Below are positions 25,756 to 33,647 of a DNA stretch of 64,000 nucleotides, in pieces. The first letter of the stretch is position 1, and each line of letters begins with the position of its first letter. The stretch is taken from the NCBI RefSeq assembly GCF_024623785.1, contig NZ_JANKBZ010000016.1:1-64000 (forward strand), read 5' to 3'. A program made the position numbers and the translations under genes. The notes below the pieces were generated by a model. That model was not told the DNA's origin. It made no database searches and saw nothing but the letters and a program-made list of their open reading frames with translations. This DNA is from Archangium lipolyticum (GTDB taxonomy: Bacteria > Myxococcota > Myxococcia > Myxococcales > Myxococcaceae).

Positions 25756-26673
25756 ATGAGCAACGATTTCCGCATCCCCGCGACCCTCTGGTACGACCCG
25801 CAGCCCTCCTCCCCGAAGTTCTCCCAGGCCTTCGCCAACCTGGCCTTCACGCTCCAGCCCGGGCAGAGCGCCAGTGGTCCGAGCATCGCCCTGCTCGGTG
25901 TGTATGAGCTGGGCTGGCCCTACACCGAGCTCTACGGCGGGCAGATCCCCAAGCCCATCACCGTGGTGGCGATCCACGCCACCAGCGGTCAGGTCTTCCT
26001 GTCGGATCTCAATCCCGCCATCGAGGACGAGGAGGAGGACGCCATCCTCCCGTTGATGAGCGACGAGGATGCCGCTGGCCCCGGGCCCGCCCGCAATGCC
26101 TTGCGCGAGAGTGGCTACTTCAACGTCGACCTCTGCGCCCTGCTCAACCTTCCGCCGGATCAGGCCTACTACCAGGTCTTCCTCTGGTTGGATGATCTGG
26201 TGACGCCCATCCAGACGGTCCAGGTGCCGGCCAATCCCGCGCGCAAGGGAACCGGGCAGTCGCCCTATGAGGTGAAGAACGGCGATCTCCTCGCCTTCGG
26301 CGCCTCGCCCAAGTCACCCAAGGCCGTGGCCGGGGTGATTCGCACCGACCTCGACTTCCAGGCGGGCAAGTCCTATCGCGTCCAGGGCACGCTGCCGCCG
26401 GGAGCCCTGGACACCCCGCCGACGGGGGGAGCTTCTGGAAGCCCGGTGCTCACGGTGCTGGCCTTCGACCGGCAGAGCCGTCTGTATGCCTGGAACGCCA
26501 GCACGGCCGCCTACGGCAAGATGAAGAGCAGCGCGGCGCCGTACTTCAACTTCGACCCCTTCCGCCTCATCAGCCAGCCCAAATCGCCCGAGAACGTCTA
26601 CGTCGTCACCGTGCTCGGCAACGTCCGCAACGAGGTGCTGGTCATCTTCACCGACTACCAGCGCGCTCCCTGA
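25756..26673 (+). CDS. Hypothetical protein paired with the metzincin-like gene
   Basis: This protein of 305 residues has no signal peptide. The N-terminus FRIPATLWYDPQPSS recalls the STSAELWFDPSGG start of the upstream giant protein, suggesting a shared domain or binding site. The rest is beta-rich with an acidic loop (EDEEEDAILPLMSDEDAAG). The ATG has GAGCAAGAC upstream and follows the upstream stop by 41 bp, so the two genes form an operon. It could be an inhibitor, chaperone or cargo partner of the protease-like protein. No family is recognised. Confidence 0.72.
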   Translation: MSNDFRIPATLWYDPQPSSPKFSQAFANLAFTLQPGQSASGPSIALLGVYELGWPYTELYGGQIPKPITVVAIHATSGQVFLSDLNPAIEDEEEDAILPLMSDEDAAGPGPARNALRESGYFNVDLCALLNLPPDQAYYQVFLWLDDLVTPIQTVQVPANPARKGTGQSPYEVKNGDLLAFGASPKSPKAVAGVIRTDLDFQAGKSYRVQGTLPPGALDTPPTGGASGSPVLTVLAFDRQSRLYAWNASTAAYGKMKSSAAPYFNFDPFRLISQPKSPENVYVVTVLGNVRNEVLVIFTDYQRAP

Positions 26674-26694
26674 CGTCTGGAGCCGCGCCCGCGC

Positions 26695-27204
26695 TCAGCT
26701 CCCCTCGCCCGTGATGGCGAGGGAGATGCTGCAACCGGTGCTCTCGCCATTCGTGATGTCCGTGGTGCTCAGCGTCGCGGACAGCACGCGGCGGCCCTCG
26801 CGCAGTGACACCGAGCCCGTCGCGCTCACGTCCAGCACCCTCGGCTGCCCGTCCGACTGGCTGGCGGCTCGTACCACCGAGGAGTTGAGCTGGAACGAGC
26901 CGAGCAGCTCGGAGTCCTCCCCCGGTCCGCGCGCATAGACATCGCCCGTCAGTTGCACCTCGAGGTTCGAGGACGGATCGATGACGTCGAGGGTGGCCTT
27001 CCGTCCGTTGTCGCTCTGCAGCAGCTGCACGGTGGGAGCGAGCAGGTAGGGACTGAAGGGACACTGCCCCACGGGTGTGGCGTTCTGGACGGCGTATACC
27101 CCGGAGATGTCCGGGCAGCCCTCGGTGCAAGGCTCCAGCTGGTTGCCACAACCACTGGAGGCCAGCGCCAGGAGCACGGCGGGAAGGGAGAGGTGGCGGA
27201 CCAT
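26695..27204 (-). CDS. Lipoprotein of unknown function
   Basis: This 169-residue protein has a lipobox (LALASSGC, Cys about 19) and two nearby cysteines (CTEGCPD). The mature part is mainly beta-stranded (GVYAVQNATPVGQCPF ... LLGSFQLNSSVVRAA), as in small outer-membrane lipoproteins. It is convergent with the preceding operon across 21 bp and divergent from the methyltransferase gene. No Shine-Dalgarno of note is seen before ATG 27204. No named family was recognised. Confidence 0.72.
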   Translation of the reverse strand: MVRHLSLPAVLLALASSGCGNQLEPCTEGCPDISGVYAVQNATPVGQCPFSPYLLAPTVQLLQSDNGRKATLDVIDPSSNLEVQLTGDVYARGPGEDSELLGSFQLNSSVVRAASQSDGQPRVLDVSATGSVSLREGRRVLSATLSTTDITNGESTGCSISLAITGEGS

Positions 27205-27297
27205 GGCCGGGCAAGCTGTGCATCACTCCGGGTGAAGCCACCCCCGGCCACGGGGAGGGCTCGCGGGCTGTACACGGCCGGATAGAGTGAGGGCCTT

Positions 27298-28083
27298 GTG
27301 CCCGACAGTTCCGAGGACTCCGTGATGCCCGCGCCGGACGAGACGCTCGACTCCATCGGCACCGCGGGCGTGCGGGTGTTGCAGCGCCGGAGCGGCTACC
27401 GCTTCACGTTGGACGCGGTGCTGCTCGCGGCCTTCGCGGCCACCGAGGGCGCGGACGCGGGAGGCCCGTTGTTGGAGCTCGGCGCGGGCAGTGGCGTGGT
27501 GTCCTTCCTGCTGGCGTGCCAGTTCGGCCTGGGGCCGGTGGACGCGCTGGAGCTGCAGCCCGAGGTACACGCGCGGCTGGTGCGTGCCGTGGCCCTCAAT
27601 GCCTGCGAGGGGCGGGTGCGGCCCGTGCTCGGGGATCTGCGCGAGGCGCGCTCGCTGTTTCAACCCGGGGCCTACGCGCACGTGGTGTCCAACCCTCCGT
27701 TCCGCCCGGCGCACGCGGGAGTGCGCAGCCCGGACGAGGAGCGTGCCGTGTCCAAGCAGGAGCTGGCGTGTGACGCGCCCTCGGTGGTGGCGGCGGCCCG
27801 GCACGCGCTGGCACCGGGGGGACGGGTGAGCCTCGTGTACCCGGCGGCGCGCGTGGCGGAGGTGCTCGCGCTGCTCGTGGCGGCGAAGCTGTACCCGGTG
27901 GCCCTGCGCTTCGTGCACGCGCGCGTGGAGGCTCCGGCGACGCGCTTCCTCGTGCACGCGGTGCGAGACAGGCAGCGGGGGCTCGCGGTGCGCCCGCCGC
28001 TCATCGCCCACGGTGAGGGCCCCGGGGGCTACTCGCCCGAGGTGGCCTCGCTGATGGAGCCACCCCGGGCCGAGCGGGACTGA
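27298..28083 (+). CDS. tRNA1(Val) N6-adenine methyltransferase-like protein
   Basis: This Rossmann-type SAM methyltransferase of 261 residues belongs to the TrmN6/YfiC group. The SAM loop LLELGAGSGVVSFLLA is near residue 60 and the NPPF catalytic motif typical of N6-adenine and related exocyclic-amine methyltransferases near 130 (VVSNPPFRPAHAG). The start RSGYRFTLDAVLLAAFA is characteristic of YfiC homologues that modify A37 of tRNA-Val. The substrate is inferred from family membership only. It starts with GTG 27298 (GAGGG upstream) or ATG 27325. It ends six bases from the convergent esterase gene. Confidence 0.85.
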   Translation: MPDSSEDSVMPAPDETLDSIGTAGVRVLQRRSGYRFTLDAVLLAAFAATEGADAGGPLLELGAGSGVVSFLLACQFGLGPVDALELQPEVHARLVRAVALNACEGRVRPVLGDLREARSLFQPGAYAHVVSNPPFRPAHAGVRSPDEERAVSKQELACDAPSVVAAARHALAPGGRVSLVYPAARVAEVLALLVAAKLYPVALRFVHARVEAPATRFLVHAVRDRQRGLAVRPPLIAHGEGPGGYSPEVASLMEPPRAERD

Positions 28084-28089
28084 GAGGGA

Positions 28090-29655
28090 TTACCGGGGCG
28101 GGTACAGGTACTGGAGGATGTCCCCGAAGCGCGCGGCCCAGGCCGCCTCGTTGTGCGTGCCGCCCTCCACCACGGTGTACTTCAGGTCGGAGTCGAGCAC
28201 CCACCCCTGGGCCACCAGCGCGTCACGCAGCTCCGCGGCGTCCTCGACCGTCTCCGTCTCCGCCTGGGTGCTGTCGCCCTCGGCGGTGCCGATGTCCTCC
28301 CAGATGCGCAGCGACAGATGGCCGCGCAGCTCCTTCACCCGGGCGATGATGTCCTTGTTGGCCCACCACACCGAGGGCGAGACGACGCCCAGCCGGGAGA
28401 ACGTGTCCGGGTACTTCATGCCCAGGTACAGGGACACGAGGCCCCCCAGCGACGAGCCCGCGAGGCCCGTGTGCCGCCCTTCGGGCAGTGTGCGGTACGT
28501 CTTGTCGATGAACGGCTTGAGCTCCTCGACGAGGAAGCCGCCATACGCATCCGCCTTGCCGCCGTTGGGGTACTTGGGCGGGCTGGGCACGTGCGTGTAC
28601 TCGGCGATGCGGTCATTCCCCGCGTTGTAGATGCCCACGATGATGAGGGGCTCCACCTTGCCTTCCATGACGAGCTTCTGAGCCGTCTCGTCCACGCCCC
28701 ACTCCACCTTGTACGCCGCCGTGGTGGCGTCCATCAGGTTCTGCCCGTCATGCATGTACAGCACCGGGTAGCGCGTCGTGTTGTTCTGGTCCTCGTAGCC
28801 CGGCGGCAGCCAGACGATGATGTCGCGCGGCTTGAGCGTGGTGTCCTTCGGCGTGACGGAGCGGTGGTACTTGATGATGCCGGTGAGCACCTGCGGCGGC
28901 GGCACGCTGCCGAAGTCCGCCCACGAGCCCACCGTGATGGAGACGCGCTCGAAGCCTCCTCCCGTCTTGAAGAGGTGGTCGCCCACCTCCTGGCCCTCGG
29001 CGCTCTTCTCCACCGTCTCCCACGAGCCGCGCGTCGCCTTGAAGGCGAGCGACTTGCCCGCCGGGAAGGAGAGCGAGGTGGCGTAGCTGTTGTTCACCGC
29101 CTTGTAGAGCTTCACGCCCGCGCCGTTCCAGTTGCCCAGCTCGGGCTGGTTGCCGGACAGCCAGATCTCCGCGTCCGGCGGGGTGATCTCCGGGACCGCG
29201 ACGATGAAGACGGTCAGCGGCCCGGTGTGGCCACCCTCCGGACCCCAGCGCTCCACCTCGAAGTCCACCATCTCCTCGTTCTCGTGGACCTGGACGGTCC
29301 GGGCGGGCACCGGCGCCCCCGCCGAGTCGAGCGCCACCTGCGCGGTCGGCGAGGTCATCTGGAGGGTGTAGGTGAGCTCCTTGTTCTTGGGCAGCCTCGC
29401 CTTCACGGAGAAGGTGTTGCCACCCTGGAAGGTGAGCTCCAGGCCTTGTCCGGAGGGACCTTTGAACGACGGATCCTCACCCTTGAGCAGCAGGGTGGCG
29501 TCGACGGGCGTCTCGGTGGGCACCGTCACGTTGAACTGGACGTCGGTGTAGTTCTGCTCGGTGGGGGTGGGGTCGGGCTTGGGCTCGCAGCCGGCCAGGG
29601 CCGTCAGCGCGACCAGCAGGAGGAACGTGAACCGCGAGGGATGTGTGTGCGTCAT
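28090..29655 (-). CDS. Lipoprotein esterase with starch-binding-like and Fes/IroE-type hydrolase domains
   Basis: This 521-residue protein has a type II signal peptide (LVALTALAGC). Residues about 30-135 form a beta domain. Residues about 145-235 resemble a CBM20-type starch-binding fold (VPEITPPDAEIWLSGNQPELGNWNGAGVKLYK). Residues about 255-520 form an alpha/beta hydrolase of the enterochelin-esterase/esterase-D class (PF00756-like): YPVLYMHDGQNL, nucleophile elbow GLAGSSLGGLVS, and terminal EGGTHNEAAW with the catalytic His. It probably hydrolyses esters at the outer membrane, perhaps on siderophores or polysaccharide acyl groups. ATG 29655 is fixed by the signal peptide. The GNAT gene lies 32 bp upstream on the same strand. 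Confidence 0.87.
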   Translation of the reverse strand: MTHTHPSRFTFLLLVALTALAGCEPKPDPTPTEQNYTDVQFNVTVPTETPVDATLLLKGEDPSFKGPSGQGLELTFQGGNTFSVKARLPKNKELTYTLQMTSPTAQVALDSAGAPVPARTVQVHENEEMVDFEVERWGPEGGHTGPLTVFIVAVPEITPPDAEIWLSGNQPELGNWNGAGVKLYKAVNNSYATSLSFPAGKSLAFKATRGSWETVEKSAEGQEVGDHLFKTGGGFERVSITVGSWADFGSVPPPQVLTGIIKYHRSVTPKDTTLKPRDIIVWLPPGYEDQNNTTRYPVLYMHDGQNLMDATTAAYKVEWGVDETAQKLVMEGKVEPLIIVGIYNAGNDRIAEYTHVPSPPKYPNGGKADAYGGFLVEELKPFIDKTYRTLPEGRHTGLAGSSLGGLVSLYLGMKYPDTFSRLGVVSPSVWWANKDIIARVKELRGHLSLRIWEDIGTAEGDSTQAETETVEDAAELRDALVAQGWVLDSDLKYTVVEGGTHNEAAWAARFGDILQYLYPPR

Positions 29656-29687
29656 GTTCGTGCGTGTGGCTGGGGGGTGGGGGGAAA

Positions 29688-30230
29688 TCATCGCGTTTCC
29701 AGTGCGCGGCGCAGCACATGGAACACGCTCTGCTTGTTGCCGAACTCGGCGATGACCTGCTTCACGGGCTGGAAGCCCAGGCGCGTCCAGAAGCGCTGGC
29801 CCGCCGCGTTGTGCTCCGACACCGCCAGGCGCAGGTACGCGGCCTCCCGCAGTCGCAGCCACTGTGTCAGCGCGTTCATCAATCCCGCTCCCAGGCCATG
29901 ATTGCGATGGCCGGGGTCCAGCACCAGCAACCCCAGGTACCACTCGCGCGGCTCCGGGTAGTCGCGGATGACGTCGATGCCTCCCACCAACCGGCCCGCG
30001 CCATCGAAGACGCCCATGCCGAACTTGTCCGCGAGCGTCTTGCCCGGAGGCAGGTCCGACAGCAGGTCGGGGATCAGCTGAGAGGGATCGGGCGGCGAGC
30101 CGTAGTGCAACTCGATGTGATCCAGGCAGCGCTCTCCCAGCTCGCGGAGCATCGGCGCGTCCTCCTCCGAGAGCCGCCGCACCCGGTACTCCCCGATCTC
30201 GAACAGGATCTCTCCCCTGGGAGCTGTCAT
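29688..30230 (-). CDS. GNAT-family N-acetyltransferase
   Basis: This 180-residue acetyl-CoA-dependent acyltransferase shows the GNAT core: a YLGLLVLDPGHRNHGLGAGLMNALTQWLR segment holding the pyrophosphate-binding loop and helix, then AAYLRLAVSEHNAAGQRFWTRLGFQPV, the usual C-terminal strand pair. The N-terminus (YRVRRLSEEDAPMLREL) is also typical. The substrate cannot be inferred. ATG 30230 is chosen over a TTG three codons earlier. It lies between the glycosylase and the esterase genes on the same strand, all closely spaced (30 and 32 bp). Confidence 0.88.
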   Translation of the reverse strand: MTAPRGEILFEIGEYRVRRLSEEDAPMLRELGERCLDHIELHYGSPPDPSQLIPDLLSDLPPGKTLADKFGMGVFDGAGRLVGGIDVIRDYPEPREWYLGLLVLDPGHRNHGLGAGLMNALTQWLRLREAAYLRLAVSEHNAAGQRFWTRLGFQPVKQVIAEFGNKQSVFHVLRRALETR

Positions 30231-30260
30231 TGAGGGCAACCCTAGCAGGTGGCGCGACCC

Positions 30261-31448
30261 TCAGCCCACCCGGGCCCGGGGCCGGCGCACCTTCACCGCG
30301 CCGCAGGCCCTGGCATGGCGCGTCAGGGCCTCGTCGAGCGCCGTGTCGTCCAGCTTCACGCCCTTTTCTCTCCACAACTTCTCCACACGCAGGACGCCGT
30401 CCTGCACGCGTGCCTCGAGCCGCCCCACCAGCTGGCCGCGGTGCAGGAGGGGGCACACGTACCAGCCCCAGAGGCGCTGCTCCTCGGGCTTGTAGACCTC
30501 CCAGACGTACTCGAAGCCGAAGAGGTGCTTCACCAGGGCGCGGTCCCACAGCAGTGGATCCAACGGGCCGAGGATTCGCATCCGATCGTCCGGCGGAGTC
30601 ACGGGCCGCGAGCGGAAGCCCCGGGGAGCGAGGTAGCGGCGGGGCGAGCCCGGCAGGACGATCTCCTCCAGCACGCCCTCGCGCACGAGCGTGTCGGGCA
30701 GCGGCGAGGTGCGCACGGAGGACAGGGTGGACCAGTGGGGCCCGGACACCCGGGAGAGAAGGCCCGCGGCCTCGACGCGCTCCCCGAGGGCCCAGCGCGA
30801 GAAGCCCTCGTCGCCGGTGTAGCCGACGGAGGCCCGTGCCACGTCCGGCAGGGCGCGGTGCGGCACGTCATAGCGCTTGCCCCCGGGGCCCCGGCCGCAC
30901 ACGACGATCTGACAGCGCGTCCACAGCACCTCGAGTGCCATGGAGCTGGCCTTTCCAGTGCCCTTCCATCCGCTCCAATCCAGAGGCTGCACCGCGCCGT
31001 GGTCGGTCAGCTCCGCAGCGGTGAGGGGACCATGGGCCTCGAGCTCCTCCAGCACGGCGCCGAGCACCTTCGCGGGGAGACGCTCCAGGCGGGTGGCGAT
31101 GTGCCACCAGGGCGTTTCGAGGGAGCGCTCGCGGTAGTGGGGGAAGGCACTGGCGGGGAGGATGCAGCGCTCCTTGGCCCAGTGCTCGAAGGCGTGGCCC
31201 GGGTAGAGGTGGCGGTACACATCGCCCTTGGAGATGCCGTCCACGCGCGCGAGTGCGACCAGGTCCGCGTTGGTGCCGATGACGTCCAGCGGATCCAACT
31301 GGATGTGACGCAGGTGCCGCAGCAGGGCGCGAACGCCCTCGGCACCCTGGGGGTACGCGGGTGTGGCGAGCCCCAGGTGGCTGACGAGGAAGGCCCGTGC
31401 CTCGTCCGGGGGTAGTGTCACGGGAAGGGGGGAGGTTGGCTTGGGCAT
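30261..31448 (-). CDS. YcaQ/AlkZ-family DNA glycosylase (HTH_42)
   Basis: This 395-residue winged-helix protein belongs to the family of E. coli YcaQ (AlkX) and Streptomyces AlkZ, which remove bulky alkyl lesions and unhook interstrand crosslinks. The catalytic element is visible as HIQLDPLDVI with Q50-x-D52, matching the QxD form of the YcaQ branch rather than the QMQ of AlkZ. The C-terminal region with RMRILGPLDPLLWDRALVKHLFGFEY and LWGWYVCPLLHRGQLVGRLE is also diagnostic. Enzymes of this type can give self-resistance to DNA-alkylating natural products, but no biosynthetic cluster is seen nearby, so a general repair role is likelier. Confidence 0.9.
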   Translation of the reverse strand: MPKPTSPLPVTLPPDEARAFLVSHLGLATPAYPQGAEGVRALLRHLRHIQLDPLDVIGTNADLVALARVDGISKGDVYRHLYPGHAFEHWAKERCILPASAFPHYRERSLETPWWHIATRLERLPAKVLGAVLEELEAHGPLTAAELTDHGAVQPLDWSGWKGTGKASSMALEVLWTRCQIVVCGRGPGGKRYDVPHRALPDVARASVGYTGDEGFSRWALGERVEAAGLLSRVSGPHWSTLSSVRTSPLPDTLVREGVLEEIVLPGSPRRYLAPRGFRSRPVTPPDDRMRILGPLDPLLWDRALVKHLFGFEYVWEVYKPEEQRLWGWYVCPLLHRGQLVGRLEARVQDGVLRVEKLWREKGVKLDDTALDEALTRHARACGAVKVRRPRARVG

Positions 31449-31466
31449 CGAGAGGTGGGTGCGATT

Positions 31467-31964
31467 CTACCTGCCGAGCTTCGCGAGATCACACGCTTCG
31501 GAGATCTGCTTCGACTGGGGGAAGACTCCACGGGCGCTCTCCGCGGTACGCGCCGCCTCGTCCGTCTTGTCCTGTTCGCCGAGCGCCTCGATGAGGCCCG
31601 CCCATGACTCTTCCAGCATCTCCAACGCCCTCGTCGAAGCCTCACGGTAGAGAGCCTCGGCGTCTCGAGGTGAGTCACGCACGACGCTCATGAAGCGAGC
31701 CAGTCCGATGAGCGCCGCGGGTTCCCGGCCCGAGGCATCGACGGCGTCGTGGAGCATCCGCTCGACCTCGTCGAAGAAGGCTTCTGGTGGGCCGGCGTCT
31801 TCCTGACCCCAGAGCTCGGCCCTGCTTGAGAGCAGGAGCGCGGGGACGAAAGCCGGGCAGTGTGTCCGGATGGTCTCGAGGAGTTGCAACTGCCGGGGAC
31901 TTCCCAACTCCAGACTCCTGGCCTCGGAGAGCATCTGCTGCAATTCGCGCGGGCTCGGGTGCAT
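31467..31964 (-). CDS. Hypothetical helical protein
   Basis: This 165-residue soluble protein is built of helix pairs with spacing like degenerate tetratricopeptide repeats (ARSLELGSPRQLQLLETIRTHCPAFVPALLLSSRAELWG; EAFFDEVERMLHDAVDASG). ATG 31964 was chosen because GAGGAG sits just before it and overlaps the stop of the upstream lipoprotein gene; the frame runs 48 bp further without a signal. It is co-transcribed with that lipoprotein. Its role is unknown; a small cytoplasmic partner or immunity-like role is speculative. Confidence 0.7.
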   Translation of the reverse strand: MHPSPRELQQMLSEARSLELGSPRQLQLLETIRTHCPAFVPALLLSSRAELWGQEDAGPPEAFFDEVERMLHDAVDASGREPAALIGLARFMSVVRDSPRDAEALYREASTRALEMLEESWAGLIEALGEQDKTDEAARTAESARGVFPQSKQISEACDLAKLGR

Positions 31965-31971
31965 GATCTCC

Positions 31972-32427
31972 TCAGATCTTCTGAAGAAGCCGCGAACTGT
32001 CCTTCGCGACATCCTTCAAGAGCTTCAACGCGGTCTGGAGCTCTTTCTTCGATGCAATGCTGAAGTCACCACTGTCGTACATCTTCTGGATCTGAAAGCG
32101 AGTGAAGTCCTTGAGTTTTGCTGGAAAGCTCGGGACTCGCTGCAGCCGAGCTGGAATCTCTCCCAGCTTCATCGAGAGATCCGCGATCTGCCTTCGCAGA
32201 GCAACTGCGGTCGACTGCTCTATCAGCCTCGCTGAGGCGGACTCGGAAATGAGCGCCTCGGCCTCCGCGAACTGACCTTCGGAGATGAGGTGGGTGATTC
32301 GTGCTTCCGTGGTGCTGCGTCCAAAGCCTCCCCCTCCGCCCTGGTCAAGAGAATGTGCGCAGGAGGGAAGAACGCCCACCAGCAGGATCGCCATCACGAA
32401 CGCAACTGTACGGAGAGGCAGGGCCAT
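31972..32427 (-). CDS. Lipoprotein of unknown function
   Basis: This 151-residue lipoprotein has the signal peptide MALPLRTVAFVMAILLVGVLPSC (Cys about 23). The mature part starts with a Gly-rich linker and then is helical with regular charge (ITHLISEGQFAEAEALISESASARLIEQ; LKLLKDVAKDSSRLLQKI). It ends 8 bp before the start of the next gene on the same strand, with which it forms a two-gene operon. No family is recognised. Confidence 0.7.
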   Translation of the reverse strand: MALPLRTVAFVMAILLVGVLPSCAHSLDQGGGGGFGRSTTEARITHLISEGQFAEAEALISESASARLIEQSTAVALRRQIADLSMKLGEIPARLQRVPSFPAKLKDFTRFQIQKMYDSGDFSIASKKELQTALKLLKDVAKDSSRLLQKI

Positions 32428-32564
32428 GTCGCGGCTCCAGTGGATTCGAGTGGATATGACGCAGGTGTCGCAACAGGGAGAGCGCCCTGGGAGACGCCAA
32501 TGTCACGGGAGAGGGGTCGTTGCCGTCCTGAGATGAGGGGCTCGCATTTTCGGGGGGATACGCC

Positions 32565-32666
32565 ATGTGTCATCTGGTTCGTCTGTCTTTGGGGCTGGTG
32601 CTGGTCGCGTGCGCGATGGTGCTCGCGACCGATGAGGAGTACGGCTACTTCGCTCCAACGCCCTGA
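32565..32666 (+). CDS. Very short putative lipoprotein
   Basis: A 33-residue frame begins at ATG 32565, with GGGGGGATA upstream, and reads as a near-complete type II signal peptide: MCHLVRLSLGLVLVAC followed by AMVLATDEEYGYFAPTP. The mature lipopeptide would be about 18 residues. It stands between the divergent lipoprotein gene and the convergent LysR gene. Supporting signs are the lipobox and the hydrophobic core; against it is the extreme shortness. Treat as tentative. Confidence 0.35.
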   Translation: MCHLVRLSLGLVLVACAMVLATDEEYGYFAPTP

Positions 32667-32683
32667 GCCAGGGCTGTCTGTTT

Positions 32684-33577
32684 TCAGGGCCCGGAGCGGC
32701 GCAGTGATTCCACGATGAAGGACTTGAGCGCCCTCGCCGCCGCCGTGAGGTACTCCTCGCCCCGGTGCACCAGCACCACCTGACGCCTCGGGCCTCCCTT
32801 CGTCACCTCCACCACGTCGAAGCCCCGGGTCTCGTGCTCCCGCGCCATCAGCGCCGGCAACAGCGCCACCCCCAATCCCTGCTCCACCATCCGCCGCAAG
32901 CCCTCGGCGTTGTCCACCTCCACCGCCACCCGGGGTTTCACCCCTCGCGCCTCGCACGCCGCCTCCAGCGCGTGCGTGCCCGCCATCCCCGGAATCACCA
33001 CCAGCGGCTCCTCCACCGCCTCCGTCAGCGCCACCGGCCTCTTCAGCCTCGCCAGCCGGTGCCCCCTCGGCACCATCAACACCAGCTCCTCCTCCCATAG
33101 CTTTTGCGCCACCAGATCCACCCGCCTCAACGGCAGGCTCATGATGCACAGGTCCAACTCGCCGCTCGCGATGCCCCGCTCCAGTGCGTCGTGCATCCCC
33201 TCGCTCAGCCTCGGGAGCACTTCTGGATAGCGGCTCTTGAACTCCCGCACCAGCTCCGGCAGCAGGTACATCCCCACCGTTCGCAGCGCTCCCAGCGCCA
33301 CCGTGCCCCTCGGCGTCGTCGTGAGCTCCCCCAGCTCCGCCGTCCCCGCCGCCAGCGCGTCCAGCGCCCGCCTCGCGTGCGGCAGGAAGCGCTCCCCCGC
33401 GTCCGTCAGCACCGCTCCGCCCGGTGTCCGCACGAGCAGCCGCACCCCCAGCTCCTTCTCCAGCGCCTGCAGCTGTCTCGACAGCCCCGGCTGGGACATC
33501 CCCAACTGCCTCGCCGCCACCGTGAGGCGGCCCTCCCGCGCCACCTGCGCGAAGGCCTTCAACTGCTCCGTGTTCAT
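32684..33577 (-). CDS. LysR-family transcriptional regulator
   Basis: This 297-residue regulator has the normal LysR length. The N-terminal winged helix (residues 1-60) reads NTEQLKAFAQVAREGRLTVAARQLGMSQPGLSRQLQALEKELGVRLL. An effector-binding domain of periplasmic-binding type follows (TVALGALRTVGMYLLPELVREFKSRYPEV). It is divergent from an MFS exporter across 70 bp that hold two T-N11-A palindromes, one of which overlaps the regulator's own start codon and Shine-Dalgarno. It probably represses itself and controls the exporter in response to the exporter's substrate. Confidence 0.94.
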   Translation of the reverse strand: MNTEQLKAFAQVAREGRLTVAARQLGMSQPGLSRQLQALEKELGVRLLVRTPGGAVLTDAGERFLPHARRALDALAAGTAELGELTTTPRGTVALGALRTVGMYLLPELVREFKSRYPEVLPRLSEGMHDALERGIASGELDLCIMSLPLRRVDLVAQKLWEEELVLMVPRGHRLARLKRPVALTEAVEEPLVVIPGMAGTHALEAACEARGVKPRVAVEVDNAEGLRRMVEQGLGVALLPALMAREHETRGFDVVEVTKGGPRRQVVLVHRGEEYLTAAARALKSFIVESLRRSGP

Positions 33578-33623
33578 GCGCTCTCCGCATGCACTCTATG
33601 CGCGGGATGCGCTTTCCGCATGC
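33576..33623. promoter_or_regulatory. Two LysR-type T-N11-A operators
   Basis: Two nearly identical 17-bp sites, ATGCGCTCTCCGCATGC (33576-33592) and ATGCGCTTTCCGCATGC (33607-33623), each contain the palindrome ATGCG-N5-CGCAT, i.e. T-N11-A. They are 31 bp apart, about three helical turns, between the divergent LysR and MFS genes. The first overlaps the LysR start codon and the second lies 25 bp before the exporter ATG. This is the expected recognition/activation site pair of a LysR dimer of dimers. Confidence 0.75.
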
Positions 33624-33647
33624 CCCCGGTTTGGCTACTCCTGCACC

